A stretch of 64,000 nucleotides of DNA from Paenisporosarcina sp049671445 (lineage in GTDB: Bacteria > Bacillota > Bacilli > Bacillales_A > Planococcaceae), in contig NZ_JBATUX010000018.1 of NCBI RefSeq assembly GCF_049671445.1, positions 7,120 through 71,119 of the forward strand, written 5' to 3'. The notes beneath the pieces are model-generated. The model saw only the letters and a program-made list of their open reading frames with translations. It ran no database searches and was not told the origin of the DNA. Position numbers and translations under genes: made by a program. This document shows, piece after piece, positions 29,123-37,781 of this stretch (its first letter is position 1; the number at the start of each line of letters is the position of its first letter).

Positions 29123-29506
29123 ATGTACAAGAAAAACGTAGTGGAATTGCTCAAGCTGACGAAAGAACTACACCTGCAAGCGAGTGCGGTCGACTCTAAA
29201 ATGGAGAACAACAGAGACGGGCAGCTCGAAGTCTTGCAGGAACTATTTGAAAAGCGGCAAGAGATCATAGGAAAGCTCGCAGAATTAATTGGAACTGAAG
29301 GGTTTCACTGGACTTCGGAGGACAAAGCTGTGATTTATGAATTAAAAATTCTGGAAGAGTTGCTGCAACCGCTCATCAATGACCTCTATCAGGAATTCGG
29401 CACCCAGATGAACCGTATCAGTCGAACAAAGCACATGTCGAAGAAATATATCGGCGCTTACCAAAATATTGGGGTCGGCGGATCATTTATTGATAAAAGG
29501 AAGTAG
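29123..29506 (+). CDS. fliT: FliT-like flagellar chaperone
   Basis: 127 aa from the ATG at 29123, immediately after the fliD stop. It is helical throughout, with charged heptad-like stretches (DGQLEVLQELFEKRQEIIGK and KILEELLQPLINDLYQEFG). Size, helix content and place beside fliD fit FliT, the chaperone for FliD, but sequence conservation in this family is weak. It lies between fliD and fliS rather than after fliS as in B. subtilis. Confidence 0.65.
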   Translation: MYKKNVVELLKLTKELHLQASAVDSKMENNRDGQLEVLQELFEKRQEIIGKLAELIGTEGFHWTSEDKAVIYELKILEELLQPLINDLYQEFGTQMNRISRTKHMSKKYIGAYQNIGVGGSFIDKRK

Positions 29507-29514
29507 GGGAAGTA

Positions 29515-29892
29515 ATGGCAACAATCAATCCTTATCAAGCATACCAACAGAATTCCGTCATGACAGCATCACCGCAGGAACTAACGCTGATGCTATACAA
29601 CGGCTGCCTGAAATTCATAAAGCTCGCAAAAAAAGCGATGGCGGACAATAAATACGAAGATAAGAACACAAACATGATTAAAGCGCAGGCAATAATTCAA
29701 GAACTACGCTATACCTTGGACCCGGACATTGAGCTTTCCGCAAGCATGGCTCAACTATATGACTATATGTATAACCGACTCGTCGAAGCGAATATGAAGA
29801 ACGACACGATTGTTCTCGAAGAAGTAGAAGGCTATGTAGTCGAGCTTCGAGATACATGGAAGCAAGCGATGAGTCAGATGAAAAACAGATAA
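29515..29892 (+). CDS. fliS: Flagellin chaperone FliS
   Basis: A 125-aa protein with the family signature: NPYQAYQQNSVMTASPQELT at the start, MLYNGCLKFIKLAKKAM, LRYTLDPDIELSASMAQLYD and a C-terminal helix ending RDTWKQAM. FliS binds the C terminus of flagellin and, in B. subtilis, FliW, so it is part of the same flagellin switch. ATG with GTAGGGGAAG upstream. Confidence 0.96.
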   Translation: MATINPYQAYQQNSVMTASPQELTLMLYNGCLKFIKLAKKAMADNKYEDKNTNMIKAQAIIQELRYTLDPDIELSASMAQLYDYMYNRLVEANMKNDTIVLEEVEGYVVELRDTWKQAMSQMKNR

Positions 29893-29923
29893 GAGAAAAC
29901 AAAGTTTGAAATGAGGTTTTGGT

Positions 29924-30724
29924 GTGGATAAGACATCATGGTTAGGCATAATACTTGGATTTGTTGTATTGGTTGGTGGGTTAATTTTAAAAGGTTCTGA
30001 CCCTATTGCTTTATATAATCCTGCAGCACTTGTAATCATCTTTGGTGGAACAGCTGCCTGCATATTAATAGCGTTTCCAATGAATGAAGTAAAGAAAATA
30101 CCTGCTTTATTTAAGGTTATTTTCTCGGATTTAAAGATCGTTCCGATAAAGGAATTAATTCCTACTTTTACAGAATGGGCAATGCTTGCGAGAAAAGAAG
30201 GTCTTCTTGCGTTGGAAGAACGAGCTGAAGAGGTAGAAGATCCGTTTTTACAACGAGGATTAAAGATGGTGGTTGATGGACAATCACAAGAATATATTCG
30301 AGAACTGATGGAAGAAGAAATTGCTGCAATGGAAGAAAGACATGAGCTTGGTGCAAAAATTTTCACACAAGCAGGTACATATGCACCCACTTTAGGTGTA
30401 CTTGGTGCAGTAATTGGTCTTGTAGCAGCACTTGGCCACTTGGACGATATTTCCTTGCTGGGTAAATCGATTTCTGCTGCATTTATTGCTACGTTATTCG
30501 GTATATTCACTGGTTATGTAATGTGGCACCCTTTTGCAAATAAGTTGAAACGTAAATCAGAACAAGAAGCTAAGATTAAATATATTATGTTGGAGGGATT
30601 ACTGGCCGTTCAAGAAGGTCTTCCCGTACGTATAGTGGAAGAAAAACTACTTACGTATTTACCTGCAAAAGATCGTGTTCTTGATGAACCAGAAGAAAAA
30701 GTAGGTGTTCGTGTTGAAGCGTAA
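29924..30724 (+). CDS. motA: Flagellar motor stator protein MotA
   Basis: A 266-aa protein with four membrane helices and the cytoplasmic loop that engages FliG (WAMLARKEGLLALEERAEEV). The start MDKTSWLGIILGFV and the region AGTYAPTLGVLGAVIGLVAA closely follow B. subtilis MotA rather than MotP, which points to a proton-driven motor. GTG start with ATGAGG upstream. The C terminus overlaps the start of motB. Confidence 0.95.
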   Translation: MDKTSWLGIILGFVVLVGGLILKGSDPIALYNPAALVIIFGGTAACILIAFPMNEVKKIPALFKVIFSDLKIVPIKELIPTFTEWAMLARKEGLLALEERAEEVEDPFLQRGLKMVVDGQSQEYIRELMEEEIAAMEERHELGAKIFTQAGTYAPTLGVLGAVIGLVAALGHLDDISLLGKSISAAFIATLFGIFTGYVMWHPFANKLKRKSEQEAKIKYIMLEGLLAVQEGLPVRIVEEKLLTYLPAKDRVLDEPEEKVGVRVEA

Positions 30725-31475
30725 GAAAAAGCATGAAGATCATGTTGATGAATCATGGCTAATTCCTTATGCAGATATTTTAACGCTATTACTTGCTCTT
30801 TTTATCGTTTTGTTTGCTGCGAGTGAAGTTGATTCTAAAAAATTCAAAGCGATTTCGGATTCTTTTAATACGGAGCTACAAGGCGGGACAGGCGTTCTAG
30901 ACCAACAAGCTGCAATCGAGATTACTGAAGATACTTCTTCAACGGCCAAGCTGGATGAGACGATTCCTATCGAAGAAAGTGAAAAAGTAATGTCTGCTTA
31001 TGAAGACCACAAAGAACTCCAGGAACTTCAAGAGAAAATCGAAGAATATATTACCGAAAAAGGATTATCGCCAAGGCTACAAACGGAGCTAACGATTAAA
31101 GGATTGGTGCTTAAAATAAAAGAAGGTGTTTTATATCAATCTGGTAGTGCTGATATTAATGAAGAGTCAAAAGTTATTGCAGTTGAGATTTCTAATTTAC
31201 TAGTGACGGACCCTCCTAGGAATATTCTGATTGATGGTCATACGGATAATGTCCCTGCGGTTTCAGAAGAATTTCCGTCAAACTGGGAATTAAGTTCTGC
31301 GAGAGCCATAAATTTCATGAAAATACTTCTTGAAAATAAGAAATTAGATCCGAAAAAATTTAGTGCAACGGCATATGGTGAGTTCCAACCAGTCACTTCA
31401 AATGACACAGAGGCGGGTAGAGCAGAAAACCGTCGCGTAGAAGTATTAATCTCACCTTATAAGCAAGAAAATTAA
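30711..31475 (+). CDS. motB: Flagellar motor stator protein MotB
   Basis: About 254 aa. The single membrane helix has the proton-carrying aspartate in PYADILTLLLALF, and the OmpA-like peptidoglycan-binding domain has LIDGHTDNVPA, WELSSARA and RAENRRVEVLI. The start is not certain: GTG at 30705, GTG at 30711 and TTG at 30714 are all possible within the end of motA. GTAGG at 30701-30705 favours one of the last two. Confidence 0.93.
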   Translation: MLKRKKKHEDHVDESWLIPYADILTLLLALFIVLFAASEVDSKKFKAISDSFNTELQGGTGVLDQQAAIEITEDTSSTAKLDETIPIEESEKVMSAYEDHKELQELQEKIEEYITEKGLSPRLQTELTIKGLVLKIKEGVLYQSGSADINEESKVIAVEISNLLVTDPPRNILIDGHTDNVPAVSEEFPSNWELSSARAINFMKILLENKKLDPKKFSATAYGEFQPVTSNDTEAGRAENRRVEVLISPYKQEN

Positions 31476-31492
31476 CTATTTAGAGGTGTAAC

Positions 31493-31918
31493 ATGGGAAA
31501 AATTAAAGTAATATTTGTTGTTTTTTTCGCTGTAGCGGCTATTGGTGCAAGCGCGATGTTTTATATGAAAAAAGTTGAGGCAGAACCTGAAATTGAAAAG
31601 GCAATATCAGCAGAAGAGTTAGCTGAACTAAGTATTGATACCGATATCATTACAACGAATTTAGCATCTGCTAGTAATTTTGCGATTGTGCAATTTAATA
31701 TATTGTTGAGTAGCAAAGAAGCGAAAGAAGAGACAGAAAAGCGGACACCTGAAGTACGTGCTGCGATTATTTCTACTATTGCTGGCCTGACGAAAGACCA
31801 GTTAATTGGTGGGGAAGGAATATCCATACTCGAAAAAGAACTTTCTGCGAAGCTTGGTAATATCGTGGAGACTGGGGAAGTCGACCGTGTGTTAGTAACG
31901 GAATTTAAAATACAATAA
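31493..31918 (+). CDS. fliL: FliL-like flagellar basal body-associated protein
   Basis: A 141-aa protein with an N-terminal membrane helix (KVIFVVFFAVAAIGASAMFY) and a periplasm-facing domain with RTPEVRAAIISTIAGLT and a C-terminal VTEFKIQ, the FliL pattern. FliL binds the stator and supports torque. In B. subtilis the gene sits between swrD and fliM. Here it follows motB by 17 bases, and no fliL is found between swrD and fliM. Confidence 0.85.
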   Translation: MGKIKVIFVVFFAVAAIGASAMFYMKKVEAEPEIEKAISAEELAELSIDTDIITTNLASASNFAIVQFNILLSSKEAKEETEKRTPEVRAAIISTIAGLTKDQLIGGEGISILEKELSAKLGNIVETGEVDRVLVTEFKIQ

Positions 31919-31932
31919 ATAATAATTTTAAC

Positions 31933-31959
31933 TAAACATTTCTAATGAAATGCCGATAT
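31933..31959 (+). promoter_or_regulatory. Sigma-D promoter of yvyF-flgM-flgN-flgK-flgL
   Basis: TAAA, exactly 15 bases, GCCGATAT: a full match to the sigma-D consensus, 29 bases upstream of the yvyF ATG. It makes flgM part of the SigD regulon. Confidence 0.92.
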
Positions 31960-31987
31960 AACTAATAGAAAGTATCAGGTGATTCAC

Positions 31988-32371
31988 ATGCAATCAGGCC
32001 AGTTAGATAACTGTATAATTTGCGGAAGATTATTTCTAAAAGATCATACGGATTCTTGCTTAGATTGTTACCGAGAAATCGAGCATAATCTTAATCTCGT
32101 GGCTGACTTTTTAGAAATTGATCAAAACCGTTATGCTACGATTGAAGAAGTGAGTGAATTTACGAATGTATCTGTAAAACAAATTGCAGAGTTCCTTCGT
32201 GACGGACTTATCTTCTCTGAGGACTATCCTAACCTAGGATATCGTTGTGCTCACTGTGGTAAACTGATCAAAAGACAGCTGCTCTGTAACGAGTGTTTCA
32301 CTCGATTCTCCACCGATGTGAATCGAACATTAATGCAAGAAAAGCTATTAGACGAAATTCGCAGTAAGTAG
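31988..32371 (+). CDS. yvyF: YvyF family flagellar operon protein
   Basis: 127 aa from the ATG at 31988 with AGGTGA five bases upstream; a GTG three codons earlier overlaps that site. It has two zinc-ribbon-like cysteine pairs, CIICGRLF...CLDC at the start and CAHCGK...LLCNEC near the end, around a helix-turn-helix-like middle (YATIEEVSEFTNVSVKQIAE). It belongs to the small flagellar family always found upstream of flgM in Bacillales. Possible nucleic-acid binding. Confidence 0.9.
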   Translation: MQSGQLDNCIICGRLFLKDHTDSCLDCYREIEHNLNLVADFLEIDQNRYATIEEVSEFTNVSVKQIAEFLRDGLIFSEDYPNLGYRCAHCGKLIKRQLLCNECFTRFSTDVNRTLMQEKLLDEIRSK

Positions 32372-32441
32372 AACATATATTTCACTCATTTTTGCAGGTA
32401 GACAAGTAACGAAAAAAAATAAACGACAGGGCGGTGAAGGA

Positions 32442-32714
32442 ATGAATATTGACAAAACAACTGGTTCTTCCCTTATTCAATCTTATCAAAAACAAATGCA
32501 AGTAACTCCAGTAGGGAAAACACGAGCTATTCAAAAGGAAGACCAACTGCAAATTTCCCCACAAGCAAAAGAGATGTTTAAGAAAAACATTGAAGTAGAT
32601 GTAGAGAGACAAGAAAAGATAAATGCATTAAAAGCCCAAGTTCAATCTGGCGAATATCAAGTCAACAGTGAGAAAGTGGCAGATTCATTCTATCAATTTT
32701 GGTTCGATAAATAA
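32442..32714 (+). CDS. flgM: Anti-sigma-D factor FlgM
   Basis: A 90-aa protein with the conserved C-terminal half: LQISPQAKEMFKK, RQEKINALKAQVQSGEYQVN and VADSFYQFWFDK. FlgM holds SigD inactive until the hook-basal body is complete, when the block is lifted. ATG with GGTGAAGG upstream. It is transcribed from a SigD promoter, so inhibition is self-limiting. Confidence 0.93.
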   Translation: MNIDKTTGSSLIQSYQKQMQVTPVGKTRAIQKEDQLQISPQAKEMFKKNIEVDVERQEKINALKAQVQSGEYQVNSEKVADSFYQFWFDK

Positions 32715-32743
32715 GTTGGTGCTTTAAAAGAGGAGGGTGTCGG

Positions 32744-33229
32744 ATGCTTCACGTAATGGTCACGACGCTGGAAGAATTAATTAGCATACAAAAGAAACTT
32801 ATAGATTACGCAGATCAAAAGAAAACAGTCTTAATCGAGCGAAAAGTTAATGAGTTAAATAAGCTAGTGCATGAAGAGACAAAAATTGTGAAACAACTCA
32901 ATGACCTAGAAAATGAACGTCAACAGTTGGTAGAGAGTTTGTTGCAAAAGCATTCGTCACAGAGCTTTAGTCAATTTGTAGAACTACTTCCAGATGAAAG
33001 CGTCAAAAACACGTTGCATTCACAACTGGAAACATTACAACAGCTAATGGTAGAGCTACAAACAAAAAATAAAATTAATGAGAGACTCCTTACAGACTCG
33101 ATGAGCTTTGTTCAACATATGATCGAACAAGTTACAAAGTCAAAACAACAACATTTCAATTATCAATCCCCGTTATGTCAACAAAAATCACAAACAAGCA
33201 GTCAAGGCTTTTTTGATACAAAAGCTTAA
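32744..33229 (+). CDS. flgN: FlgN family export chaperone
   Basis: A 161-aa all-helical protein with long coiled-coil character (KLIDYADQKKTVLIERKVNE, HEETKIVKQLNDLENERQ). Size and place between flgM and flgK fit FlgN, the chaperone for the hook-filament junction proteins FlgK and FlgL. ATG with GAGGAGGG upstream. Confidence 0.88.
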   Translation: MLHVMVTTLEELISIQKKLIDYADQKKTVLIERKVNELNKLVHEETKIVKQLNDLENERQQLVESLLQKHSSQSFSQFVELLPDESVKNTLHSQLETLQQLMVELQTKNKINERLLTDSMSFVQHMIEQVTKSKQQHFNYQSPLCQQKSQTSSQGFFDTKA

Positions 33230-33254
33230 TCGAAGGTAGAGAGAAGGGATATAC

Positions 33255-34514
33255 ATGGTTTCAACTTTTCACGGATTAGAACTTGGAAAACGCGGCTTAA
33301 ATGTTGGGCAAGCAAGTATCGCAACAACAGGTCATAATATTGCCAATGCGAATACCAAAGGGTACTCACGCCAACAAGTGAATACAACGACTTCACCATC
33401 ATTAGACGTTTGGACAAGTGGTGCAGTTAATCCAAGTCAACTTGGCTCCGGGGTATCACTAGACTCGATTACCCGTGTAAGAGACCGCTTTTTAGATCAA
33501 CAATACCGAGACCAAGCCGGAACACTTGGCGAATGGTCAGTTAAACAACAGACACTGGACCGCCTTGAAACGGCTATCAATGAACCAAGCGAAACTGGAC
33601 TTCGTTTTGCAATGGATCAATTATCTGGTGCATGGCAAGACCTAGCGAATGATCCGAGCAGTCCATCCGCACAAGCAGTTCTTAAAGAACGAGCAGAAGC
33701 ATTCGTAGAAACCGCTCAGACAATGGACCGTGCGATGTCAAATGTAAAAGACGATTTAAACCAACAGTTAACTGCGACGACGGACGAAGCAAACGACTAT
33801 TTGAAACAAATAGCTGAATTGAATACTAGTATTCTACGAAGTGGTTCACAATCAAATGATTTACTTGATAAGCGCGATGTCCTGGTTGAAAAACTATCTG
33901 AACTTGTCCCTATAAAAGTGAACGCTCAAACCAACGGAGTTTATAATATCACCTTGCGTAACGGAACTTCACTTGTCGATGGATCGAATGTGACAAAGAT
34001 TGATGAGAACAGTGTTATTACCGGAGGGAAATTGGCTGGTATCAATGAATCACTGACAATCGTTGCTAATTACCAAAACAAACTCAATGACTCGGTCAAA
34101 GAGTTTGCGGTGGCAACTGGGATGTCTGCAACTCCTGCAACAGCTGGAGGGAACTTGTTTATCGGAGATGAAAATAACTTTTCGATTGCTAATCTTAAAG
34201 TTAACTCTACAATTAGCAAAGATAATCCACCTGTGTTAAATCAAGCTGGTAATCCTCAGAGTGCACAAGATTCGTTCCAATCTCTTGTGGGTGAACTGGG
34301 AGCGGAAAGCCAATCTGCGATGAACTCAATAGCTAATCATGAGGCTGCTTTAATGGCTACAGAAAGTCATCGACAATCGGTGAGTGGTGTTTCTCTTGAT
34401 GAAGAAATGGCGAATTTAATTAAGTATCAACATTCATATAGTGCGGCAGCAAGAATGATTTCAACCACAGATCAAATGCTAGATACGATTATTAACCGTA
34501 TGGCTGCACGTTGA
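33255..34514 (+). CDS. flgK: Hook-associated protein 1 FlgK
   Basis: A 419-aa protein with intact ends: FHGLELGKRGLNVGQASI and TTGHNIANANTKGYSRQ at the start, and VSGVSLDEEMANLIKYQHSY and MISTTDQMLDTIINRM at the end. It is shorter than the B. subtilis protein of about 507 aa; the missing length is in the variable middle. The frame is continuous, so it is not a pseudogene. It forms the hook-filament junction with FlgL. Confidence 0.95.
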   Translation: MVSTFHGLELGKRGLNVGQASIATTGHNIANANTKGYSRQQVNTTTSPSLDVWTSGAVNPSQLGSGVSLDSITRVRDRFLDQQYRDQAGTLGEWSVKQQTLDRLETAINEPSETGLRFAMDQLSGAWQDLANDPSSPSAQAVLKERAEAFVETAQTMDRAMSNVKDDLNQQLTATTDEANDYLKQIAELNTSILRSGSQSNDLLDKRDVLVEKLSELVPIKVNAQTNGVYNITLRNGTSLVDGSNVTKIDENSVITGGKLAGINESLTIVANYQNKLNDSVKEFAVATGMSATPATAGGNLFIGDENNFSIANLKVNSTISKDNPPVLNQAGNPQSAQDSFQSLVGELGAESQSAMNSIANHEAALMATESHRQSVSGVSLDEEMANLIKYQHSYSAAARMISTTDQMLDTIINRMAAR

Positions 34515-34539
34515 TCATGAGGTATTGGAGGATATGATG

Positions 34540-35421
34540 ATGAGAGTTACGCAACAAATGTTACATCAAAATTCATTGCGTCATATGAATCAAAACTTGA
34601 GTCGATTGGAAAAAACCAATAACCAAGTATCAACAGGCAAACAACTTCACCGACCTTCTGATGACCCGAATGGTGTCAGTAAAGCGATGAACTTGAAAAG
34701 TGCGCTAGCTGCTAATGAACAATATGAACGAAATACCAATGAAGCAACCTTATGGTTAGATGAAACTGATCAAACGATTAACGACATGGTTAATGTTATG
34801 CAGCGAGTACGTGAATTAGCTGTTCAAGGAAGTAATGATACACTTACAGATGCGGATAAATCGATTATCGCGACAGAAGTGGACGAACTAACTGAACAAA
34901 TTCGTACATTTGCCAATTCAAAAGTAAATGGCAACTATTTGTTTAATGGACAAAAAACGAAGGAAGCACCATTCCCTGAAAAAGATTCCTATAAAACAAA
35001 TCCGTTTGATACTGGTGCTAAAACATTTACCATTGCAGATGGTGTGGTTGTTCAAGCGAATGTGACAGCTGATAAATTATTTGGAAATGCAGAAGATGAT
35101 GCCAATCTGTTTCAAACATTAAACAATCTTTCTGAAGGACTTCGTTCTGGTAGCCCAACCTCTATAGAGCAAATCGATAAAGGGATTGAGAGAATATTAT
35201 CAACTGGAGCGGAAGCGGGAGCTAGACAAAATCGTGTGGAAGCGGTCGCAAATCGTATCAAAGACAGTAGTCTTGAACTTAAATCGATGTTATCAAAAAT
35301 CGAAGATATTGATTATGCAGAAGCCATTACGAGATTAAAAAGCGAAGAGAGTATCTATCAAGCAACTCTTGCAGCTTCAGCAAAAATCATTCAACCAAGT
35401 CTAATGGACTTCTTAAGATAA
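34540..35421 (+). CDS. flgL: Hook-associated protein 3 FlgL
   Basis: 293 aa from the third of three close ATGs (34534, 34537, 34540); the last gives eight bases from GGAGG and the standard MRVTQQM start. Conserved ends are RLEKTNNQVSTGKQLHRPSD and a C-terminal AEAITRLKSEESIYQATLAA. It is the second junction protein. A strong terminator follows 9 bases after the stop and closes the yvyF-flgL operon. Confidence 0.94.
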   Translation: MRVTQQMLHQNSLRHMNQNLSRLEKTNNQVSTGKQLHRPSDDPNGVSKAMNLKSALAANEQYERNTNEATLWLDETDQTINDMVNVMQRVRELAVQGSNDTLTDADKSIIATEVDELTEQIRTFANSKVNGNYLFNGQKTKEAPFPEKDSYKTNPFDTGAKTFTIADGVVVQANVTADKLFGNAEDDANLFQTLNNLSEGLRSGSPTSIEQIDKGIERILSTGAEAGARQNRVEAVANRIKDSSLELKSMLSKIEDIDYAEAITRLKSEESIYQATLAASAKIIQPSLMDFLR

Positions 35422-35430
35422 TAGGTATGA

Positions 35431-35466
35431 AAAAGGAGCAAATGCGCTATACATTTGCTCTTTTTT
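35431..35466 (+). terminator. Terminator of the yvyF-flgL operon
   Basis: Nine-base arms GAGCAAATG and CATTTGCTC flanked by AAAAAG and TTTTTT. Confidence 0.92.
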
Positions 35467-35491
35467 CATAGTTATTTTTGTGCTTTCTAAT

Positions 35492-35556
35492 GTTTTCCTA
35501 CGTGAACGTCGATTTTTCATACGTCGACGCAGTTTTTTCCTACGTCCAAATTGAAA
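35492..35556. repeat. Left 21-base-period array (three units)
   Basis: TACGT recurs at 35499, 35520 and 35541, exactly 21 bases apart, each preceded by TTTTC(C/A). The unit is about TTTTTCCTACGTCGACG. It lies just after the flgL terminator. Confidence 0.75.
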
Positions 35557-35805
35557 AGCTTGAATCAAGGTTTGTCTTAACCCTTACCAACAGAAAAGAG
35601 TCATGCAGCTTAGCGTAATGACTCCTATCTAAAGGGTTTTGAATGGTTTTAGTTACGCTCCGCTCCATTTAGAAAAAGCGTTGTAACTACTAACTTAAAA
35701 AATAGCCGAAAATAAAATAAGCAGAGAGTGGCCGAAATTTCATCTTCGGCCGAATGTCTAAATAAAGCGAAGGAAGCGCATCCGCCGAGAGGTGATTTAA
35801 AAAAG

Positions 35806-35848
35806 AAGAGAGTTTGGCGAGTGACGAAGTCACAAGCCAAACTCTCTT
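35806..35848. repeat. Long hairpin in the flgL-flhP gap
   Basis: Thirteen-base arms AAGAGAGTTTGGC and GCCAAACTCTCTT with an inner GTGAC/GTCAC stem around GAA. T runs on both sides could make it a bidirectional terminator for the convergent flgL and flhP transcripts, though flgL already has one. Confidence 0.75.
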
Positions 35849-35904
35849 TAATCTCAAGAACAAGCTGCAGCAGGTAAAGCCGACTGAAAACCTGGTCCCT
35901 CCCG

Positions 35905-36004
35905 ATGTTTTTCAGACGTCAACGCTAATTTTTCAGACGTCAGGGTCGTTTTTTCAGACGTCAACGTCAATTATTCAGACGTCAAGCCCAAAAAGTCAGA
36001 CTGA
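35905..36004. repeat. Right 21-base-period array (five units)
   Basis: CAGAC recurs at 35913, 35934, 35955, 35976 and 35997, exactly 21 bases apart. The first four units share CAGACGTC, usually after a T run; the fifth is decayed. A short open frame across it encodes a seven-residue FQTS repeat, which follows from the 21-base period and is not good evidence of a protein. The rest of 35557-35805 holds weaker inverted repeats and no gene. Confidence 0.8.
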
Positions 36005-36035
36005 GATTTTCTAGAAGACTGAAACCTCTAATTTA

Positions 36036-36878
36036 TTAACCCTTTATCGTATTAACTAAGCCCATCATATCGTCGGCGAATGAAATAGCTCTTCCTTGTG
36101 ATTGGAACAATCGTTGCGTCGAAATTAATTCTGTCATTTCCTCTGTCAAATCAACATTTGACATCTCTAGGGAACCTTGATTAATTCTGATGGAACGATT
36201 ATTTGGATCGGCTAAATTTACAACTTGTAAAGTACCATTTGCTACTTGCTCTGCTTCAGTTCCAGGAAGTTGATATCGATTAGCCCCGATTTTCTCAAGC
36301 AAGTTCGGACGGTTAATATCCGCAATGCTTAATTGGATTTGTGTAGGCTGTTTTGCTGAATCCTTATAGGATATCTCTAGCGCTCCATTTTCATTAACCT
36401 TAATCGTATCGTAATCTCCGTCAAAGGAAATTGGACGATTATTGCTATCGAGAACAGAGTCCCCTGAAGATGTTACTAAGTTTACTTGATTGGAATTTAG
36501 GATTGTTTGCAATTGAAATGATCCATCTTTTGTATAGTAAGTATTGCCTTGAGAAGCAACTCTGAAAAAGCCGGAATCTCCTTGAATCATAAAGTCGAGC
36601 GGCCGATCTGTTTTTTGAATCGAACCTTGTTCAGTCCGAAGAGTTGTTTGAGAAATAAGGGCTCCAGATCCTACGCGTAATCCATAAGGTGTACTTCTCC
36701 CTACTTCATGCTGCAGTCCTGCTTGTTTTTCAATCGATTGGACAAGTGCGTCAGAAAAGTTGGCTTCTTGGCGCTTATAGCCAGTGGTATTTACATTCGA
36801 AATATTGTTCGAAATAATATCAATTTTCTTCTGCAATTCACGCATCGATGTTGTAGCGGAATTCATTTGGATATTCAT
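36036..36878 (-). CDS. flhP: Flagellar rod/hook-basal body protein FlhP
   Basis: A 280-aa FlgG-type axial protein: DIISNNISNVNTTGYKRQEA at the N terminus, the middle DFMIQGDSGFFRVA, and the C-terminal SNVDLTEEMTELISTQRLFQ. Together with FlhO it forms the distal rod in B. subtilis, where the pair also lies outside the main operon. The gene is 14 bases downstream of flhO and shares its transcript. Could be named flgG in other schemes. Confidence 0.88.
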   Translation of the reverse strand: MNIQMNSATTSMRELQKKIDIISNNISNVNTTGYKRQEANFSDALVQSIEKQAGLQHEVGRSTPYGLRVGSGALISQTTLRTEQGSIQKTDRPLDFMIQGDSGFFRVASQGNTYYTKDGSFQLQTILNSNQVNLVTSSGDSVLDSNNRPISFDGDYDTIKVNENGALEISYKDSAKQPTQIQLSIADINRPNLLEKIGANRYQLPGTEAEQVANGTLQVVNLADPNNRSIRINQGSLEMSNVDLTEEMTELISTQRLFQSQGRAISFADDMMGLVNTIKG

Positions 36879-36892
36879 GTGTAGTAACCTCC

Positions 36893-37750
36893 TTAGTAAA
36901 CTCGGCCAATTTCATTTACCGCTTTTTCCATACTGCGATCATAGGCTTGTATAACCTTTTGGTTCGCCTCAAAGCCACGATATGTGCTCATCATTTCCGT
37001 CATCGTTTGCGTCAAATCGACATTGGATTGTTCAACAAAACCTTGTTTCACTAAGGGACCTGCATTATTTAGCAACTCTACAGTTTCAACAAACTGAGGT
37101 GTGTCTTGCGCATTTCCACCCCAACGCATCAAGCCTTGACCTTCTTTAATAAATTGTTTAGGCTCTTGAGTGTAACCGAGCCATAATCGATTAGTTGTTG
37201 TGCCGTCTTCTAAAAAAACTTGTCCATTATCCATGACCTTAAAATCTTTTGAATTCACTTGGATAGGCTGTAAGTTTTGATTTAACACATTGTAACCTTC
37301 AGCAGTTGTAAGATTACCGGATTCATCAACTGTGAATTGACCATTCTGTGTATAGCGAACTTCGTTATTATCAAGTCCAACAGCAAAGACTAATGTACCT
37401 TGTTGTTGTGTGTCCTGATTAATTGGTAATGACTCAGTAAGAAGGGAGAAATCTGTTGTGTTTCCAGTCTCTCTTAATGCCCCTTGAGTAAAGGACGGGA
37501 TTCCTTCTTGCGTATAGACTCCTGTATTTAATGTGCCGATGGTCGTTTGTCCAGAAGGAATGTTAGTACCATTGTCCATGGTGTATCCTTTTTCCATCGC
37601 TTTTAGTAATTGAGCAGGAAAAGCACGCAAAACAGTTAAATCTTGTTTATATCCAGGGGTATTCGCATTTGCTAAATTATTAGTCAAAATTTGCTGCTGC
37701 CTATTATGTGCCATCATTCCAGAAGTGGCAGTATATAATCCACGAAACAT
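36893..37750 (-). CDS. flhO: Flagellar rod/hook-basal body protein FlhO
   Basis: A 285-aa FlgG/FlgF-type protein: FRGLYTATSGMMAHNRQQQI, LTNNLANANTPGYKQDL and the C-terminal QSNVDLTQTMTEMMSTYRGF. First gene of the flhO-flhP pair, transcribed away from flgB. ATG with AAAGGAAGG upstream. Confidence 0.88.
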   Translation of the reverse strand: MFRGLYTATSGMMAHNRQQQILTNNLANANTPGYKQDLTVLRAFPAQLLKAMEKGYTMDNGTNIPSGQTTIGTLNTGVYTQEGIPSFTQGALRETGNTTDFSLLTESLPINQDTQQQGTLVFAVGLDNNEVRYTQNGQFTVDESGNLTTAEGYNVLNQNLQPIQVNSKDFKVMDNGQVFLEDGTTTNRLWLGYTQEPKQFIKEGQGLMRWGGNAQDTPQFVETVELLNNAGPLVKQGFVEQSNVDLTQTMTEMMSTYRGFEANQKVIQAYDRSMEKAVNEIGRVY

Positions 37751-37781
37751 GATTGTTCCTTCCTTTCAAAAACGCGCTAAT

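Noticed and set aside
33255..34514. flgK as a truncated pseudogene
   Set aside because: It is shorter than the B. subtilis protein, but both conserved ends and the continuous frame are intact. Length loss is in the variable middle.
35905..36004. CRISPR array
   Set aside because: The 21-base period leaves no spacer; units have no unique 30-base spacers and no cas genes are present.
35814..36014. 66-aa open frame with FQTS repeats
   Set aside because: The seven-residue repeat follows automatically from the 21-base DNA period. There is no ribosome site, and the start lies inside a hairpin.
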